Positions 34,347-43,995 of a stretch of 64,000 nucleotides of DNA are shown one piece after another; within the stretch, counting starts at the first letter, position 1, and the number at the start of each line of letters is the position of its first letter. Position numbers and translations under genes: made by a program. A model generated the notes under the pieces. The model was given only the letters and a program-made list of their open reading frames with translations. It was not told where the DNA came from and searched no databases. Source of the stretch: Changchengzhania lutea (GTDB lineage Bacteria; Bacteroidota; Bacteroidia; Flavobacteriales; Flavobacteriaceae); NCBI RefSeq assembly GCF_006974145.1, contig NZ_CP039456.1, forward strand, positions 434,001 through 498,000, read 5' to 3'.

Positions 34347-35247
34347 CATAATAAATATCATCATCGCCTTTCCCTTTTAATCGTTTGGAAGCGATATATC
34401 CAGACTTATTGGTAGCATTCAATACAACACTAATATCATCCTTAACACTATTAATGGGTTGGGGCATTTTTTTTGCTTTTTCAAAGGTGCCGTCAGGATT
34501 CATTTTACTGGAATATAAATCAAAACCTCCAAAACCATTGGGTCTATCTGAAGAAAAATACAAGGTATGATCAGCACCCATAAACGGAAACATTTCCCGA
34601 CTATACGAATTCACCTTAGCACCTAAATTTTCGGGTTTACTAAAGGTATTATCTTCTAGAACATTCACTTTAAAAATATCTGATTTGCCTTTGGTGGTCT
34701 GTTTCCCGTCTCTAATATTCGCTATAAAATATAAAGTTTTGCCATCAGCACTAAACGCCGGATGCCCATAAGAATATCGAGGGATACAAAACGGTAACAC
34801 AGTAAAATCTGTCCATCCTTTTCCTTCAATATATTCACCAACTTTTATAGTAAAATTTGTGACCTTAAAACGCCCTTTGGGTTTGTCGTTGGCATTATAA
34901 TGCGTCGTTAAATACAGATGTTTACCATCATTTGAAAATGTCGCACTTGTAATATGCGCAATGTCTTCCTTTGGATCAATATCTAGTAATTCTTCATTAC
35001 TAATTTCACCGCTATCAGATAACAAACCTGTAAAAATGGTTAATACAGGATTCCCACCAACCCTTTTAATTTTTCCCTTTTTGTTTAATAAATAAGAGGT
35101 GTAAACCACTTTATTAGATTGATAATATTTTAAGCCATAATGTGGCCTTTCATCATTAATCTTCAAATTGTTGCAGGTATATTTTTCGATCTGGGAACCG
35201 CCTAGAAAACAACTTAGCAAACTTAAAATAACAATTAAGAACTTCAT
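34333..35247 (-). CDS. PD40 beta-propeller exported protein
   Basis: A 304-aa protein with a signal peptide (about residues 1-19). WD40-like PD40 repeats are visible: ATFSNDGKHLYLTTHYN, PAFSADGKTLYFIANIRDG, FMGADHTLYFSSDRPNGFGG and VVLNATNKSGYIASKR. Such propellers often form the N-terminal part of OmpA-like proteins, but here no OmpA domain follows. Likely periplasmic, binding partner unknown. Confidence 0.82.
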   Translation of the reverse strand: MKFLIVILSLLSCFLGGSQIEKYTCNNLKINDERPHYGLKYYQSNKVVYTSYLLNKKGKIKRVGGNPVLTIFTGLLSDSGEISNEELLDIDPKEDIAHITSATFSNDGKHLYLTTHYNANDKPKGRFKVTNFTIKVGEYIEGKGWTDFTVLPFCIPRYSYGHPAFSADGKTLYFIANIRDGKQTTKGKSDIFKVNVLEDNTFSKPENLGAKVNSYSREMFPFMGADHTLYFSSDRPNGFGGFDLYSSKMNPDGTFEKAKKMPQPINSVKDDISVVLNATNKSGYIASKRLKGKGDDDIYYVTFE

Positions 35248-35287
35248 TTACAGCTATTTAATTTTGACTAAAGATAATAAAACCTAT

Positions 35288-36463
35288 TTACTCACGTCTA
35301 TATTGTTTAGTTTCTTCAAAAATGTGCTCTAAGATGGCTTTGTCTATATCTGTAAATTTTATCTTACGTCTGGACATTACAACTTCAGCTACTTCAAAGG
35401 CTTTTTTAGTAAGGTATGTTGTAAACCCGTTACTACCTCCCCAACTAAAACTTGGTATAAAATTTCTAGGAAATCCACTCCCGAAAATATTAGCACTTAC
35501 GCCAACAACCGTGCCCGTATTAAACATCGTATTGATACCACATTTACTGTGATCGCCCATCATGAGTCCACAAAACTGCAAACCAGTTCTAGCAAAACCT
35601 TCAGTTTGGTAATCCCATAACCGTACTTCGGCATAATTATTTTTTAAATTAGAGTTATTCGTGTCGGCTCCTAAATTACACCATTCACCAATTACAGAAT
35701 TTCCTAAATAACCTTCATGACCTTTATTAGAATTTTCGAAAATTACCGAATTAGTAATTTCTCCTCCTACTTTACTACTAGGACCTATAGTAGTTGGTCC
35801 ATATATTTTAGCCCCCATTTTTATTACAGCAGCTTCACATAATGCCAATGGTCCGCGAATTAAACTGCCTTCCATAATTTCTGCGTCTTTTGCAATATAT
35901 ATAGGCCCTTTACTGGCGTTTAACGTAGTAAACTCTAATGTAGCACCTTCTTCTATAAAAATATTCTCAGGTGCAATACAATTATTACTTGCTGGAATAT
36001 GTTGTGAACTTCTGTCCTTCGTAATGAGATTGAAATCTTCTTGAATAGCCTCTCCATTTTTTGAGAATATATCCCAAGTGTTTTCTATTTTAATGGTATC
36101 GCCCGAGAATTCTAAAGCTTCAAAGGTTTCAAAGTTAATATTGTCTTGTGCTTCTTTTGTATAGAACGCGATTACATCTTCATCTTGAAAAATCACCTGA
36201 TTCTCAGCTAGATCCCTGATCATTTCTACCAATTCTAGATTAGGAAGATACGAGGCATTAATCATCACATTATCGTCCATTTCAACCATCGGGTACTTAT
36301 CCAATAGATAATCTTCGGTAACTGTTGTCGTGGTTGTATCTAAAAATCTTTCCCACTTTTCCCTAATTGTTAATATCCCAACACGTATATCGGCCACAGG
36401 GCGTGTAAATGTAAAAGGCAGTAAATTATTTCGTGACGGGCCGTCAAACAATATATAATTCAT
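35288..36463 (-). CDS. GlmU-like sugar nucleotidyltransferase with LbH repeats
   Basis: The frame opens at 36493, but the family N-terminus MNYILFDGPSRNNLLPFTFT starts at 36463, which is chosen. The ~391-aa product has a reduced N-terminal nucleotidyltransferase-like domain (RPVADIRVGILTIREKW) and a C-terminal left-handed beta-helix with hexapeptide repeats (TIGPSSKVGGEITNSVIFEN, GEWCNLGADTNNSNLKNNYA). Database names include putative sugar nucleotidyltransferase or GlmU family. Substrate unknown; the classical GlmU dyad is not complete. Confidence 0.85.
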   Translation of the reverse strand: MNYILFDGPSRNNLLPFTFTRPVADIRVGILTIREKWERFLDTTTTTVTEDYLLDKYPMVEMDDNVMINASYLPNLELVEMIRDLAENQVIFQDEDVIAFYTKEAQDNINFETFEALEFSGDTIKIENTWDIFSKNGEAIQEDFNLITKDRSSQHIPASNNCIAPENIFIEEGATLEFTTLNASKGPIYIAKDAEIMEGSLIRGPLALCEAAVIKMGAKIYGPTTIGPSSKVGGEITNSVIFENSNKGHEGYLGNSVIGEWCNLGADTNNSNLKNNYAEVRLWDYQTEGFARTGLQFCGLMMGDHSKCGINTMFNTGTVVGVSANIFGSGFPRNFIPSFSWGGSNGFTTYLTKKAFEVAEVVMSRRKIKFTDIDKAILEHIFEETKQYRRE

Positions 36464-36518
36464 AAAACAGTTAAAAGTGTTATTCTTTATCAAAAGTAGG
36501 GTAATTAGATAAAATAAA

Positions 36519-36546
36519 AAAGCCTTTCAATTAACTGAAAGGCTTT
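36519..36546. terminator. Terminator behind rpmE2
   Basis: Arms AAAGCCTTTCA and TGAAAGGCTTT enclose a six-base loop in the gap between rpmE2 and the GlmU-like gene. A- and T-runs flank the stem. Confidence 0.8.
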
Positions 36547-36570
36547 AAATATATTATAATCGTACTAAGC

Positions 36571-36822
36571 TTATTTTTTAAACTTAGCGTATTTGTTTTT
36601 AAATTTATCAATACGACCAGCAGTATCAACTAATTTAGATTTACCGGTATAATATGGATGTGATGTTCTTGAAATCTCCATTTTTATTAATGGATACTCC
36701 ACACCGTCGACCTCTAAAGTTTCGTTAGTATCTGCAGTAGATTTTGTTAAAAACACATCTTCATTAGACATATCTTTAAATGCTACTAATCTATAATTTT
36801 CTGGGTGTATACCTTTTCTCAT
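36571..36822 (-). CDS. rpmE2: 50S ribosomal protein L31 type B
   Basis: An 83-aa protein beginning [20 protein letters not shown], with [20 protein letters not shown] and a C-terminal [14 protein letters not shown]. The absence of the CxxC zinc motif marks the zinc-free type B (C-) form. The gene is monocistronic, with its own promoter at 36859-36888. Confidence 0.96.
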   Translation of the reverse strand: MRKGIHPENYRLVAFKDMSNEDVFLTKSTADTNETLEVDGVEYPLIKMEISRTSHPYYTGKSKLVDTAGRIDKFKNKYAKFKK

Positions 36823-36858
36823 CGCTAAATGCTTTTATTCTTTTCAATTTTGGAAGTG

Positions 36859-36888
36859 CAAATTTAAGTATTTTTTACAAATTCACAA
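36859..36888 (-). promoter_or_regulatory. rpmE2 promoter (TTG-N19-TAAATTTG)
   Basis: On the minus strand TTG at 36888-36886 and TAAATTTG at 36866-36859 are 19 bases apart, a full match to the Bacteroidota promoter consensus. The -7 element ends 36 bases before the start codon. Confidence 0.75.
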
Positions 36889-36933
36889 TGCTTTTTAATA
36901 ATTTTTATTTACTTCTATAATGTAACGTTTTTC

Positions 36934-36941
36934 TATCTTTG
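36934..36941 (+). promoter_or_regulatory. Candidate -7 element of the DUF4199 gene
   Basis: TATCTTTG fits TAnnTTTG, 39 bases before the ATG at 36981. It overlaps the alternative TTG start at 36939, which therefore cannot be translated from this promoter. Confidence 0.5.
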
Positions 36942-36980
36942 AATACTAACTTACAAACTAACCTTATAAAATCACATTTT

Positions 36981-37511
36981 ATGGAAAACACTTCAAAATC
37001 TATAGCTACTAATTATGGTTTATATTTGGGTGCTTTATTAGCACTACTTACCGTTTTGGCTTATGCTGTTAACCTGGAACTCTTAACGAATACCTGGTAT
37101 GGCATCTTTATTTTAATAGCAATTATTGTTTTGGGCATCATTTCCGTTGCTAAAGTTAAACAAAACAATAGTGGTTTTGCCTCCTTTAAGGAAGCCTTTA
37201 CTGCTTATTTTATTACTGTAGTTATCGGTTTAGTTATTAGCACTGCGGTGTCTTATTTGTTATTCAACTTTATTGATACGGGTGCAGCAGACATTTTAAA
37301 AGAAAAAACCATTGAAAAAACGGTGCAAATGATGGAAGGCTTTGGAACTCCTACGGATGCCATTGCAGATATGGTTGATGAAATGGAAGCACAAAATCAA
37401 TATTCGATCGGCAATATTTTAAAAGGTTTAGCAGGTTATCTCGTATTCTTTAGTATTATTGGTTTAATAGTTGCCGCTGCCATGAAAAAAAGTAATCCAG
37501 ACACAGAATAA
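36981..37511 (+). CDS. DUF4199 membrane protein
   Basis: The ATG at 36981 is chosen because the longer form would start inside the promoter. The ~176-aa product starts MENTSKSIATNYGLYLGALL and has four membrane helices (roughly 12-30, 38-56, 75-95 and 145-165), with a charged loop before the last. This is the DUF4199 layout, a Bacteroidota family of unknown function. It stands 32 bases before a glycosyltransferase gene, a pairing commonly seen in Flavobacteriia. Confidence 0.85.
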   Translation: MENTSKSIATNYGLYLGALLALLTVLAYAVNLELLTNTWYGIFILIAIIVLGIISVAKVKQNNSGFASFKEAFTAYFITVVIGLVISTAVSYLLFNFIDTGAADILKEKTIEKTVQMMEGFGTPTDAIADMVDEMEAQNQYSIGNILKGLAGYLVFFSIIGLIVAAAMKKSNPDTE

Positions 37512-37543
37512 ATTCAGTATTTTTGACTCATAAATACTTTTGA

Positions 37544-38503
37544 ATGAATATATCTGTAGTCATACCACTACTTAACGAACAAGACTCTTTAAAAGAATTA
37601 CATGATTGGATTGCAAAAGTTATGCAGTCCAATCATTTTTCTTATGAAATCATTTTTATAGATGATGGTAGCACAGATAAATCTTGGGAGGTCATCACCC
37701 AATTGGGAGCTCAAAACCCATATGTTAAAGGTATTCGCTTTCTAAAAAATTTCGGAAAATCCCAGGCGCTTCATGCAGGCTTTGAAAAAGCTAAAGGAGA
37801 TGTTGTTATCACTATGGATGCCGATTTACAGGACAACCCAGACGAGATTCCAGAACTTTATGATATGATTATCAATGATGGATACGAGTTAGTTTCGGGT
37901 TGGAAAAAGAAACGCTACGATTCTGTAATCTCAAAAAATTTACCTTCAAAACTTTTTAATTGGGCTGCACGCAAAACCTCTGGCGTAATCTTAAATGATT
38001 TTAATTGCGGTTTAAAAGCGTATCAATTAGATGTTGTTAAAAATATTGATGTCAATGGTGAAATGCATCGCTACATCCCTGTACTCTCTAAGAATGCAGG
38101 TTTCACTAAAATCGGTGAAAAAATAGTACAACATCGAGCTAGAAAATATGGCGAAACCAAATTTGGAATGAACCGCTTTATACATGGCTTTTTAGATCTA
38201 ATTACTATTTGGTTTTTATCCCGTTTTGGTAAACGCCCCATGCACCTATTCGGTGCTTTAGGCTTCATCATGTTTGCTATTGGATTAGGCTTTGCCCTGT
38301 ATTTAGGTATTGACAAACTGTTCCTAAATCCGTTTGGTAGGCTAATTACACAACGTCCACAATTTTATATTGCTTTAGCGACCATGGTTATTGGTACACA
38401 ATTTTTTGTTGCTGGTTTTTTAGGCGAAATTATTTTAAGAACAAAACAGGACAAAACACGCTATAATATTAAAGACGAACTCAATTTAGATGGAATACCT
38501 TAA
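37544..38503 (+). CDS. GT2 glycosyltransferase, DPM1/GtrB type
   Basis: A 319-aa protein with a cytoplasmic GT2 domain (NISVVIPLLNEQDSLKEL, FIDDGSTDKSWEVI, and the metal-binding ITMDADLQDNPDEIPELYDM) and two C-terminal membrane helices (about 233-255 and 268-292). This layout matches enzymes that transfer a sugar to undecaprenyl or dolichyl phosphate. The sugar is unknown. It probably forms an operon with DUF4199. Confidence 0.9.
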   Translation: MNISVVIPLLNEQDSLKELHDWIAKVMQSNHFSYEIIFIDDGSTDKSWEVITQLGAQNPYVKGIRFLKNFGKSQALHAGFEKAKGDVVITMDADLQDNPDEIPELYDMIINDGYELVSGWKKKRYDSVISKNLPSKLFNWAARKTSGVILNDFNCGLKAYQLDVVKNIDVNGEMHRYIPVLSKNAGFTKIGEKIVQHRARKYGETKFGMNRFIHGFLDLITIWFLSRFGKRPMHLFGALGFIMFAIGLGFALYLGIDKLFLNPFGRLITQRPQFYIALATMVIGTQFFVAGFLGEIILRTKQDKTRYNIKDELNLDGIP

Positions 38504-38592
38504 AAATGCCGGCGTTTCCTTCAAAATAATAGCTTTTTAAAACATATTCTTTTTCAATTGTTTACTTTTGAAAAAACATTTCTTTTTATAAT

Positions 38593-40323
38593 ATGATTCA
38601 TATAGAACCTAAAATTTTAGACCGAATAAATGCTTGGTTAACCCCAACATTTGATGACAAAACACAAGCGACTATTAAAGAAAGCATTGCTCATAACCCA
38701 AAAGATATTCAAGAAAGTTTTTACAAAGACTTAGAATTTGGAACAGGTGGCATGCGTGGCATTATGGGTGTTGGCACTAATAGAATCAATAGATATACGT
38801 TGGGAAAAAGCACGCAAGGTTTAAGTGATTATTTACATAAATCATTTCCAAATGAAACGCCAAAAGCGGTTATAGCTTATGATTGTAGACACAATAGCAA
38901 ATCATTGGCCAAAGTGGTTGCCGATGTGTTTTCTGCAAATAATATTGAAGTGTTTTTATTTGAAGATTTAAGACCTACGCCAGAGCTATCATTTGCTGTA
39001 AAACACCTAAACTGTCATTGTGGTATTGTGTTAACGGCATCGCACAACCCACCAGAATATAACGGTTATAAAGTGTATTGGCAAGATGGCGGACAATTAG
39101 TACCGCCTCATGACGATGCTATTATTAAAGTTATTAACGATTTAGATTACGCCGACATAAAATTTGAAGCTAACAATAATCTTATAAAGTATATAGGAAA
39201 AGATGTTGATGAGGCCTTCATTGAAGCTTCCGTAAAAAATGGAAGCTTTAATACTTCCGCGGAAGCGAAAGATGATCTCAACATTGTGTTCACCTCGCTT
39301 CACGGAACATCAATCACCGCTGTTCCAGAAACGCTTAAAAGGGCTGGATATAAGAAAGTGCATCTTGTAAAAGAACAAGAAGTGCCAGATGGTGATTTTC
39401 CAACCGTAAAATCTCCAAACCCAGAAGAACCAGCAGCTTTAAAAATGGCTTTAGATCTAGCTAATGAGGTGCATGCTGATATTGTAATAGGGACAGATCC
39501 AGATTGTGACAGACTTGGTGTGGCAGTGCGCAATAACGAGAATGAACTCCAACTCCTTAATGGGAATCAGACCATGTTAATGATGACTGCTTTTCTGCTT
39601 AAGCATTGGAAATCTGATGGCAAAATCAAAGGCAAAGAATTTATTGCCTCAACCATAGTGTCTACGCCTATGCTCAATAATTTAGCAGCAGCTTATCAAG
39701 TAGAAAGTAAAATTGTTTTAACAGGCTTTAAGTGGATTGCAAAACTCATTAAAGATTTTTCTGAACTCGATTTTATTGGTGGTGGCGAAGAAAGTTTTGG
39801 TTTTATGGTAGGTGATTTTGTACGGGATAAAGATGCCGTAACGTCAACACTTTTGGCCTGCGAAATTGCCGCCCAAGCAAAAGCAAAAGGAAGTTCTATG
39901 TTTAAAGAGCTTATCGATTTATATGTAGAACACGGTTTTTACAAAGAACGCTTGGTATCGATAACTAAAAAGGGTATTGAAGGTGCTCAAGAAATTAAAC
40001 AAATGATGGTGGATGCACGCGAGAATCCGCTTCAAATCGTTAATGGTTCTAAAGTTATTAAAATTGAAGATTATCAATTATCCATTTCAAAAAATAGAAT
40101 TACGGGAGAGGAAACCGCTATTGATATTCCAAAATCCAATGTATTAATTTATTATACGGAAGATGGCAGTAAAATAGCCTTGCGCCCAAGTGGAACCGAG
40201 CCTAAGATAAAATTTTATATTAGTGTCAATACCTCTTTAGAATCGGCGAGCGCTTTTAAGGAAACCGAAGCCAAATTGGAAGCTAAAATTGATGCCATAT
40301 TAAAAGATATGAAACTTAATTAA
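38593..40323 (+). CDS. Phospho-sugar mutase (PGM/PMM)
   Basis: A 576-aa alpha-D-phosphohexomutase. The N-terminus shows [20 protein letters not shown]; the catalytic Ser lies in [14 protein letters not shown], the metal-binding loop is [13 protein letters not shown], the sugar-binding loop GGGEESFGF, and the phosphate-binding loop [12 protein letters not shown]. The length suits the long bacterial PgcA-like group, which interconverts glucose- or mannose-1- and 6-phosphates. A TACTTTTG element at 38563-38570 is a plausible -7 box. The stop overlaps the start of the exporter gene by one base. Confidence 0.94.
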   Translation: MIHIEPKILDRINAWLTPTFDDKTQATIKESIAHNPKDIQESFYKDLEFGTGGMRGIMGVGTNRINRYTLGKSTQGLSDYLHKSFPNETPKAVIAYDCRHNSKSLAKVVADVFSANNIEVFLFEDLRPTPELSFAVKHLNCHCGIVLTASHNPPEYNGYKVYWQDGGQLVPPHDDAIIKVINDLDYADIKFEANNNLIKYIGKDVDEAFIEASVKNGSFNTSAEAKDDLNIVFTSLHGTSITAVPETLKRAGYKKVHLVKEQEVPDGDFPTVKSPNPEEPAALKMALDLANEVHADIVIGTDPDCDRLGVAVRNNENELQLLNGNQTMLMMTAFLLKHWKSDGKIKGKEFIASTIVSTPMLNNLAAAYQVESKIVLTGFKWIAKLIKDFSELDFIGGGEESFGFMVGDFVRDKDAVTSTLLACEIAAQAKAKGSSMFKELIDLYVEHGFYKERLVSITKKGIEGAQEIKQMMVDARENPLQIVNGSKVIKIEDYQLSISKNRITGEETAIDIPKSNVLIYYTEDGSKIALRPSGTEPKIKFYISVNTSLESASAFKETEAKLEAKIDAILKDMKLN

Positions 40324-42158
40324 TGAAGCATTTTTATAATATTTTAAAATATGCAAAGCCTTATAAAGGGTATGCCATAGGACACATTATTTCTAATGTG
40401 TTTTTTGCTTTATTTGGCGCCCTATCGTTCATTGCATTAATTCCGATGCTCGATGTCCTTTTTAAGGAACCCGTTAAAGGAACTGCCAGCATTTTAAAAA
40501 AACCTATTTACGAAGGCATTGGCCAATTAGATACGTTTTATAAGGACTTTATGGCGCATCAAATTCATTTATACGCGCAGGACGATAAATCTAAAGCGCT
40601 TCTATTAGTAATAGTTTTTATTATTATATTATTCCTACTAAAAAATGTCTTTGGCTATTTTGCCAATTACTTCATGGTATTTTTACGCAATGGTGTGGTT
40701 AGGGATATTAGAAATAACGTCTATAAAAAAACTGTCGAATTACCACTGTCTTATTTTTCAGAACAAAAAAAAGGGGATATCATGGCGCGCGTTACCGGTG
40801 ATGTAGCCACCTTACAATATTCCTTATTACCTGTTTTAGAACTTATTGTAAGAGAACCATTAAGCATCATTTTTACCATTGTTATGATGCTTATAATAAG
40901 TGTCAAACTTACCATTTTTGTATTTATATTTATCCCGATTTCTGGCGCTATTATTTCAAGAATTGGAAAGAGCCTGAAGAAAAAATCCGACCGTGTTCAA
41001 GTAGAACAGGGCGTGACACTATCTACCTTAGAAGAAACATTAACCGGGCTTCGTATTATAAAAGGCTTTAATGCTCAAGATAAATTTTACAACAAATTCA
41101 ATGATTCCACATCTCGGTTTTATCACTTTTCAAATAAATTACTTAACCGACAAAATTTAGCCTCACCTGCCAGCGAATTTTTAGGCATCTTGGTGATTTC
41201 AATTCTTTTATGGTATGGCGGCCAATTGGTATTGGTTGATAAATCGCTTGATTCCAGCTCCTTTATAGCCTATATGGGATTGGCATATAATATTCTGGTT
41301 CCTGCAAAAGCCATTTCGAGAGGGCTCTATAATATTAAACAAGGTAACGCTGCCGCGGAAAGAATTCAGGAAATTATTGATACTAAAAACCCACTAAAAG
41401 ATAAAGAAAACGCCATTGTAAAAAACAGCTTCGATACCGAAATCGTTTTTGATAATATCTCGTTTAAGTATGAAGACGAATACGTTTTAAAGAATTTCAC
41501 CTTAACTATTCCGAAAGGGCAATCGGTGGCATTGGTTGGACAATCTGGTAGCGGTAAATCGACTATCGCTAATCTAATTACTCGTTTTTACGATGTTAAC
41601 CAAGGGCGGGTTTTAATTGATGGGTTAGACATTCGTGATTTAACAACAGATTCATTACGAAGTCAGTTGGGGATCGTTACTCAGGATGCTATTTTATTCA
41701 ATGATAGCATCAAAAATAATTTAAAGTTAGGCAATGACCAGGCAACAGATGATGATATTATAGAAGCTCTGAAAATTGCCAATGCATGGGAGTTTGTAAA
41801 AGACTTGCCACAAGGCATTGAAACTAATATTGGTGATTCTGGCAATAAACTTTCTGGCGGACAAAAGCAACGCCTTAGTATTGCACGTGCCGTTCTTAAA
41901 AGCCCACCTATCATGATATTGGATGAAGCCACATCGGCTCTTGACACAGAGAGCGAACGTTTAGTACAAGTGGCTTTAGAGAACATGATGAAAAACAGAA
42001 CCTCCATAGTAATTGCACACCGGTTATCCACCATTCAAAACGCCAATGAAATTATAGTGTTAAACAAAGGAGAAATTGCCGAACAAGGCAAACATTCGGA
42101 GCTTATAGCCAAAAACGGTATTTATAAAAAGTTGGTGGATATGCAAAGTTTCGAATAA
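40323..42158 (+). CDS. MsbA-like ABC exporter
   Basis: A 611-aa half-transporter: six membrane helices in about residues 15-320, then an ATPase domain with Walker A VGQSGSGKST, signature LSGGQKQRLSIARAVL and Walker B IMILDEATSALD, and switch IVIAHRLSTI. The sequence resembles lipid A or multidrug exporters; which substrate is used cannot be read. It is coupled to the phosphosugar mutase by a one-base overlap and is ended by the hairpin at 42181. Confidence 0.92.
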   Translation: MKHFYNILKYAKPYKGYAIGHIISNVFFALFGALSFIALIPMLDVLFKEPVKGTASILKKPIYEGIGQLDTFYKDFMAHQIHLYAQDDKSKALLLVIVFIIILFLLKNVFGYFANYFMVFLRNGVVRDIRNNVYKKTVELPLSYFSEQKKGDIMARVTGDVATLQYSLLPVLELIVREPLSIIFTIVMMLIISVKLTIFVFIFIPISGAIISRIGKSLKKKSDRVQVEQGVTLSTLEETLTGLRIIKGFNAQDKFYNKFNDSTSRFYHFSNKLLNRQNLASPASEFLGILVISILLWYGGQLVLVDKSLDSSSFIAYMGLAYNILVPAKAISRGLYNIKQGNAAAERIQEIIDTKNPLKDKENAIVKNSFDTEIVFDNISFKYEDEYVLKNFTLTIPKGQSVALVGQSGSGKSTIANLITRFYDVNQGRVLIDGLDIRDLTTDSLRSQLGIVTQDAILFNDSIKNNLKLGNDQATDDDIIEALKIANAWEFVKDLPQGIETNIGDSGNKLSGGQKQRLSIARAVLKSPPIMILDEATSALDTESERLVQVALENMMKNRTSIVIAHRLSTIQNANEIIVLNKGEIAEQGKHSELIAKNGIYKKLVDMQSFE

Positions 42159-42180
42159 TTACAAAACCTTATAAATGCAA

Positions 42181-42216
42181 AAAAGGATAGAGATTTGGGC
42201 TTCTATCCTTTTTTTT
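42181..42216 (+). terminator. Terminator of the mutase/exporter operon
   Basis: Arms AAAAGGATAG and CTATCCTTTT enclose a 12-base loop and lead into a run of T. The rest of the gap to 42449 is AT-rich; it contains a weak hairpin (TTTTATCG/CGATAAAA, about 42310-42345) and otherwise nothing I can name. Confidence 0.85.
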
Positions 42217-42449
42217 TGTTCATTGTTAGATTTGGGGCAACTAACAACATAAGTAGGTTTCTGTGACAAACATAATACAAATAAGTAGTTCTCACAAGAA
42301 AAAATGTATTTTATCGTAATTAATTCACGCTTAATCGATAAAATATTATATAAATTACTCAATATCAGATTTTTACATAATCAATAAAAATATACTTTTT
42401 TTCCTTTAAACTTTTGGTACTTTTAAGTGTCTAAAATGAAAGCGTTTTT

Positions 42450-42992
42450 GTGAACGACGAAGCACAATTTATAGAAGATTTACAATCTAATTCCAATAAA
42501 GAACAAGCCTTTAAAGCTTTAATAAGCCTTTATAAAGAGCGGTTATACTGGCATATTCGTCATATTGTAAAATCTCATGATGATGCTGATGATGTGCTTC
42601 AAAACACCTTTATTAAGGTTTATAAAAACATTCAAAACTTTAAAGGGGATAGCAAATTATATTCCTGGATGTATCGCATTGCAACTAATGAATCAATTAC
42701 CTTTATTAATAAAAATACCAAACGATTACAGGTAAGCAATGAAGATGTGCAACAATTCGCTATTAATAACTTAGCAAGTGACGTGTATTTTGAAGGCGAC
42801 CAAATTCAATTAAAATTACAACAGGCCATCGCCACCTTACCTCCAAAACAGCAATTAGTATTTAATATGAAATACTTTCAGTCTATAAAATATAAGGATA
42901 TGGCAGACATTCTTGAAACAAGTGAAGGTGCTTTAAAGGCATCCTACCATATTGCGGTTAAAAAAATCGAAGACTATCTAATCAATAATTAA
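42450..42992 (+). CDS. ECF RNA polymerase sigma factor
   Basis: A 180-aa sigma-70 family protein starting with GTG at 42450. Region 2 is visible as LYWHIRHIVKSHDDADDVLQ followed by NTFIKVYKNIQNFKGDSKLY, and region 4 as LPPKQQLVFNMKYFQSIKYK with DMADILETSEGALKASYHIA. This is a general ECF factor, not FecI-type, since no FecR or receptor follows. Next come a membrane protein and a small periplasmic protein, which are probable regulators. Confidence 0.93.
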   Translation: MNDEAQFIEDLQSNSNKEQAFKALISLYKERLYWHIRHIVKSHDDADDVLQNTFIKVYKNIQNFKGDSKLYSWMYRIATNESITFINKNTKRLQVSNEDVQQFAINNLASDVYFEGDQIQLKLQQAIATLPPKQQLVFNMKYFQSIKYKDMADILETSEGALKASYHIAVKKIEDYLINN

Positions 42993-43024
42993 ACTATTAA
43001 TGAAGATTTAAGTCTTATTGGTAA

Positions 43025-43522
43025 ATGAAAAAGAAACGAATACATAATATCAAGCAGTCAGGATTTAAAACTCCTGAAGATTACTTTTCCAATCTGGAAG
43101 ATGTGATATTACATGATATAAAACTGAAAGCTAATATTTCAGATGCCGGTTTTAAAATGCCAGAAGCTTATTTAAATTCTATAGAATCGTCAGTAATAAA
43201 GAAACTTTCACATGAAGATGGACCAAAAGTTATTCAGCTGTTAAGTAAAAGGAATCTTCTATATGTTTCAGCAATTGCTGCCACTATATTGTTGCTTTTT
43301 AATCTATCTATTTTTGAAACCAAATCAAATTGGGATTCCATAGATACAGAGACTGTCGAGAATTATATGTTGAATGAAGATATAAGTGTCTACGAACTAG
43401 CGTCATTATTTACAGAAGATGAACTTGCTGAAAACAATTTTATCCAAACTGATATAAATACAGAACAACTTGAAACGTATATTTTGAACCATTCAGATAT
43501 TGAGGTTTTAATTATTGAATAG
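43025..43522 (+). CDS. Probable anti-sigma factor, single-pass membrane protein
   Basis: A 165-aa protein with a cytoplasmic N-terminal ~70 residues containing two related segments (SGFKTPEDYFSNLEDVILHD and AGFKMPEAYLNSIESSVIKK), one membrane helix (about residues 80-97) and an acidic periplasmic tail. The duplicated FKxPExYxxxxE pattern is typical of flavobacterial proteins downstream of ECF sigma factors. Its anti-sigma role is inferred from position. Confidence 0.7.
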   Translation: MKKKRIHNIKQSGFKTPEDYFSNLEDVILHDIKLKANISDAGFKMPEAYLNSIESSVIKKLSHEDGPKVIQLLSKRNLLYVSAIAATILLLFNLSIFETKSNWDSIDTETVENYMLNEDISVYELASLFTEDELAENNFIQTDINTEQLETYILNHSDIEVLIIE

Positions 43523-43530
43523 AAAACGAT

Positions 43531-43989
43531 ATGAAAAAAATAACATGTATCTTAATCTTTTTGCTCACATTCATGACTGTTTCAGGGCAAAACAGAGATA
43601 ACAAAAGAAATGCTATTAAAGCATTAAAAGTGTCATTTATAACAGAACGTTTAGATTTATCTGTAAATGAAGCAGAGAAATTTTGGCCAGTTTATAATGC
43701 CTACGAAGATGAATCCTTAAAAATTAAACATGAAGACCTCAGGCATACCAGAAGAGAGATTAAAGAAACTTATCAAACGATTAACGATGAGAGAGCACAA
43801 GAACTTTTGGATAAATTAATAGCATCGGAAAATGCCTTGCATAATTTAAAGAATCAACTTATTGATGATTTGAAGCAGGTCATCTCTCCGCAGAAAATTA
43901 TATTATTAAAAGTAGCCGAAGAAGAGTTTAACAGAAAGCTTTTTGAACGATTAAAGAAACGGCGTCAAGAATTTAGAAATAAAGATTAA
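43531..43989 (+). CDS. Spy/CpxP-like periplasmic sensor candidate
   Basis: A 152-aa exported helical protein (signal to VSGQ, about residue 19). The sequence ITERLDLSVNEAEKFWPVYN is the LTxxQ-like motif of Spy/CpxP relatives, followed by long charged helices. Similar proteins in flavobacteria are named sensor of ECF-type sigma factor. It starts eight bases after the preceding gene. A role in sensing envelope stress is inference. Confidence 0.75.
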   Translation: MKKITCILIFLLTFMTVSGQNRDNKRNAIKALKVSFITERLDLSVNEAEKFWPVYNAYEDESLKIKHEDLRHTRREIKETYQTINDERAQELLDKLIASENALHNLKNQLIDDLKQVISPQKIILLKVAEEEFNRKLFERLKKRRQEFRNKD

Positions 43990-43995
43990 ATCGTT

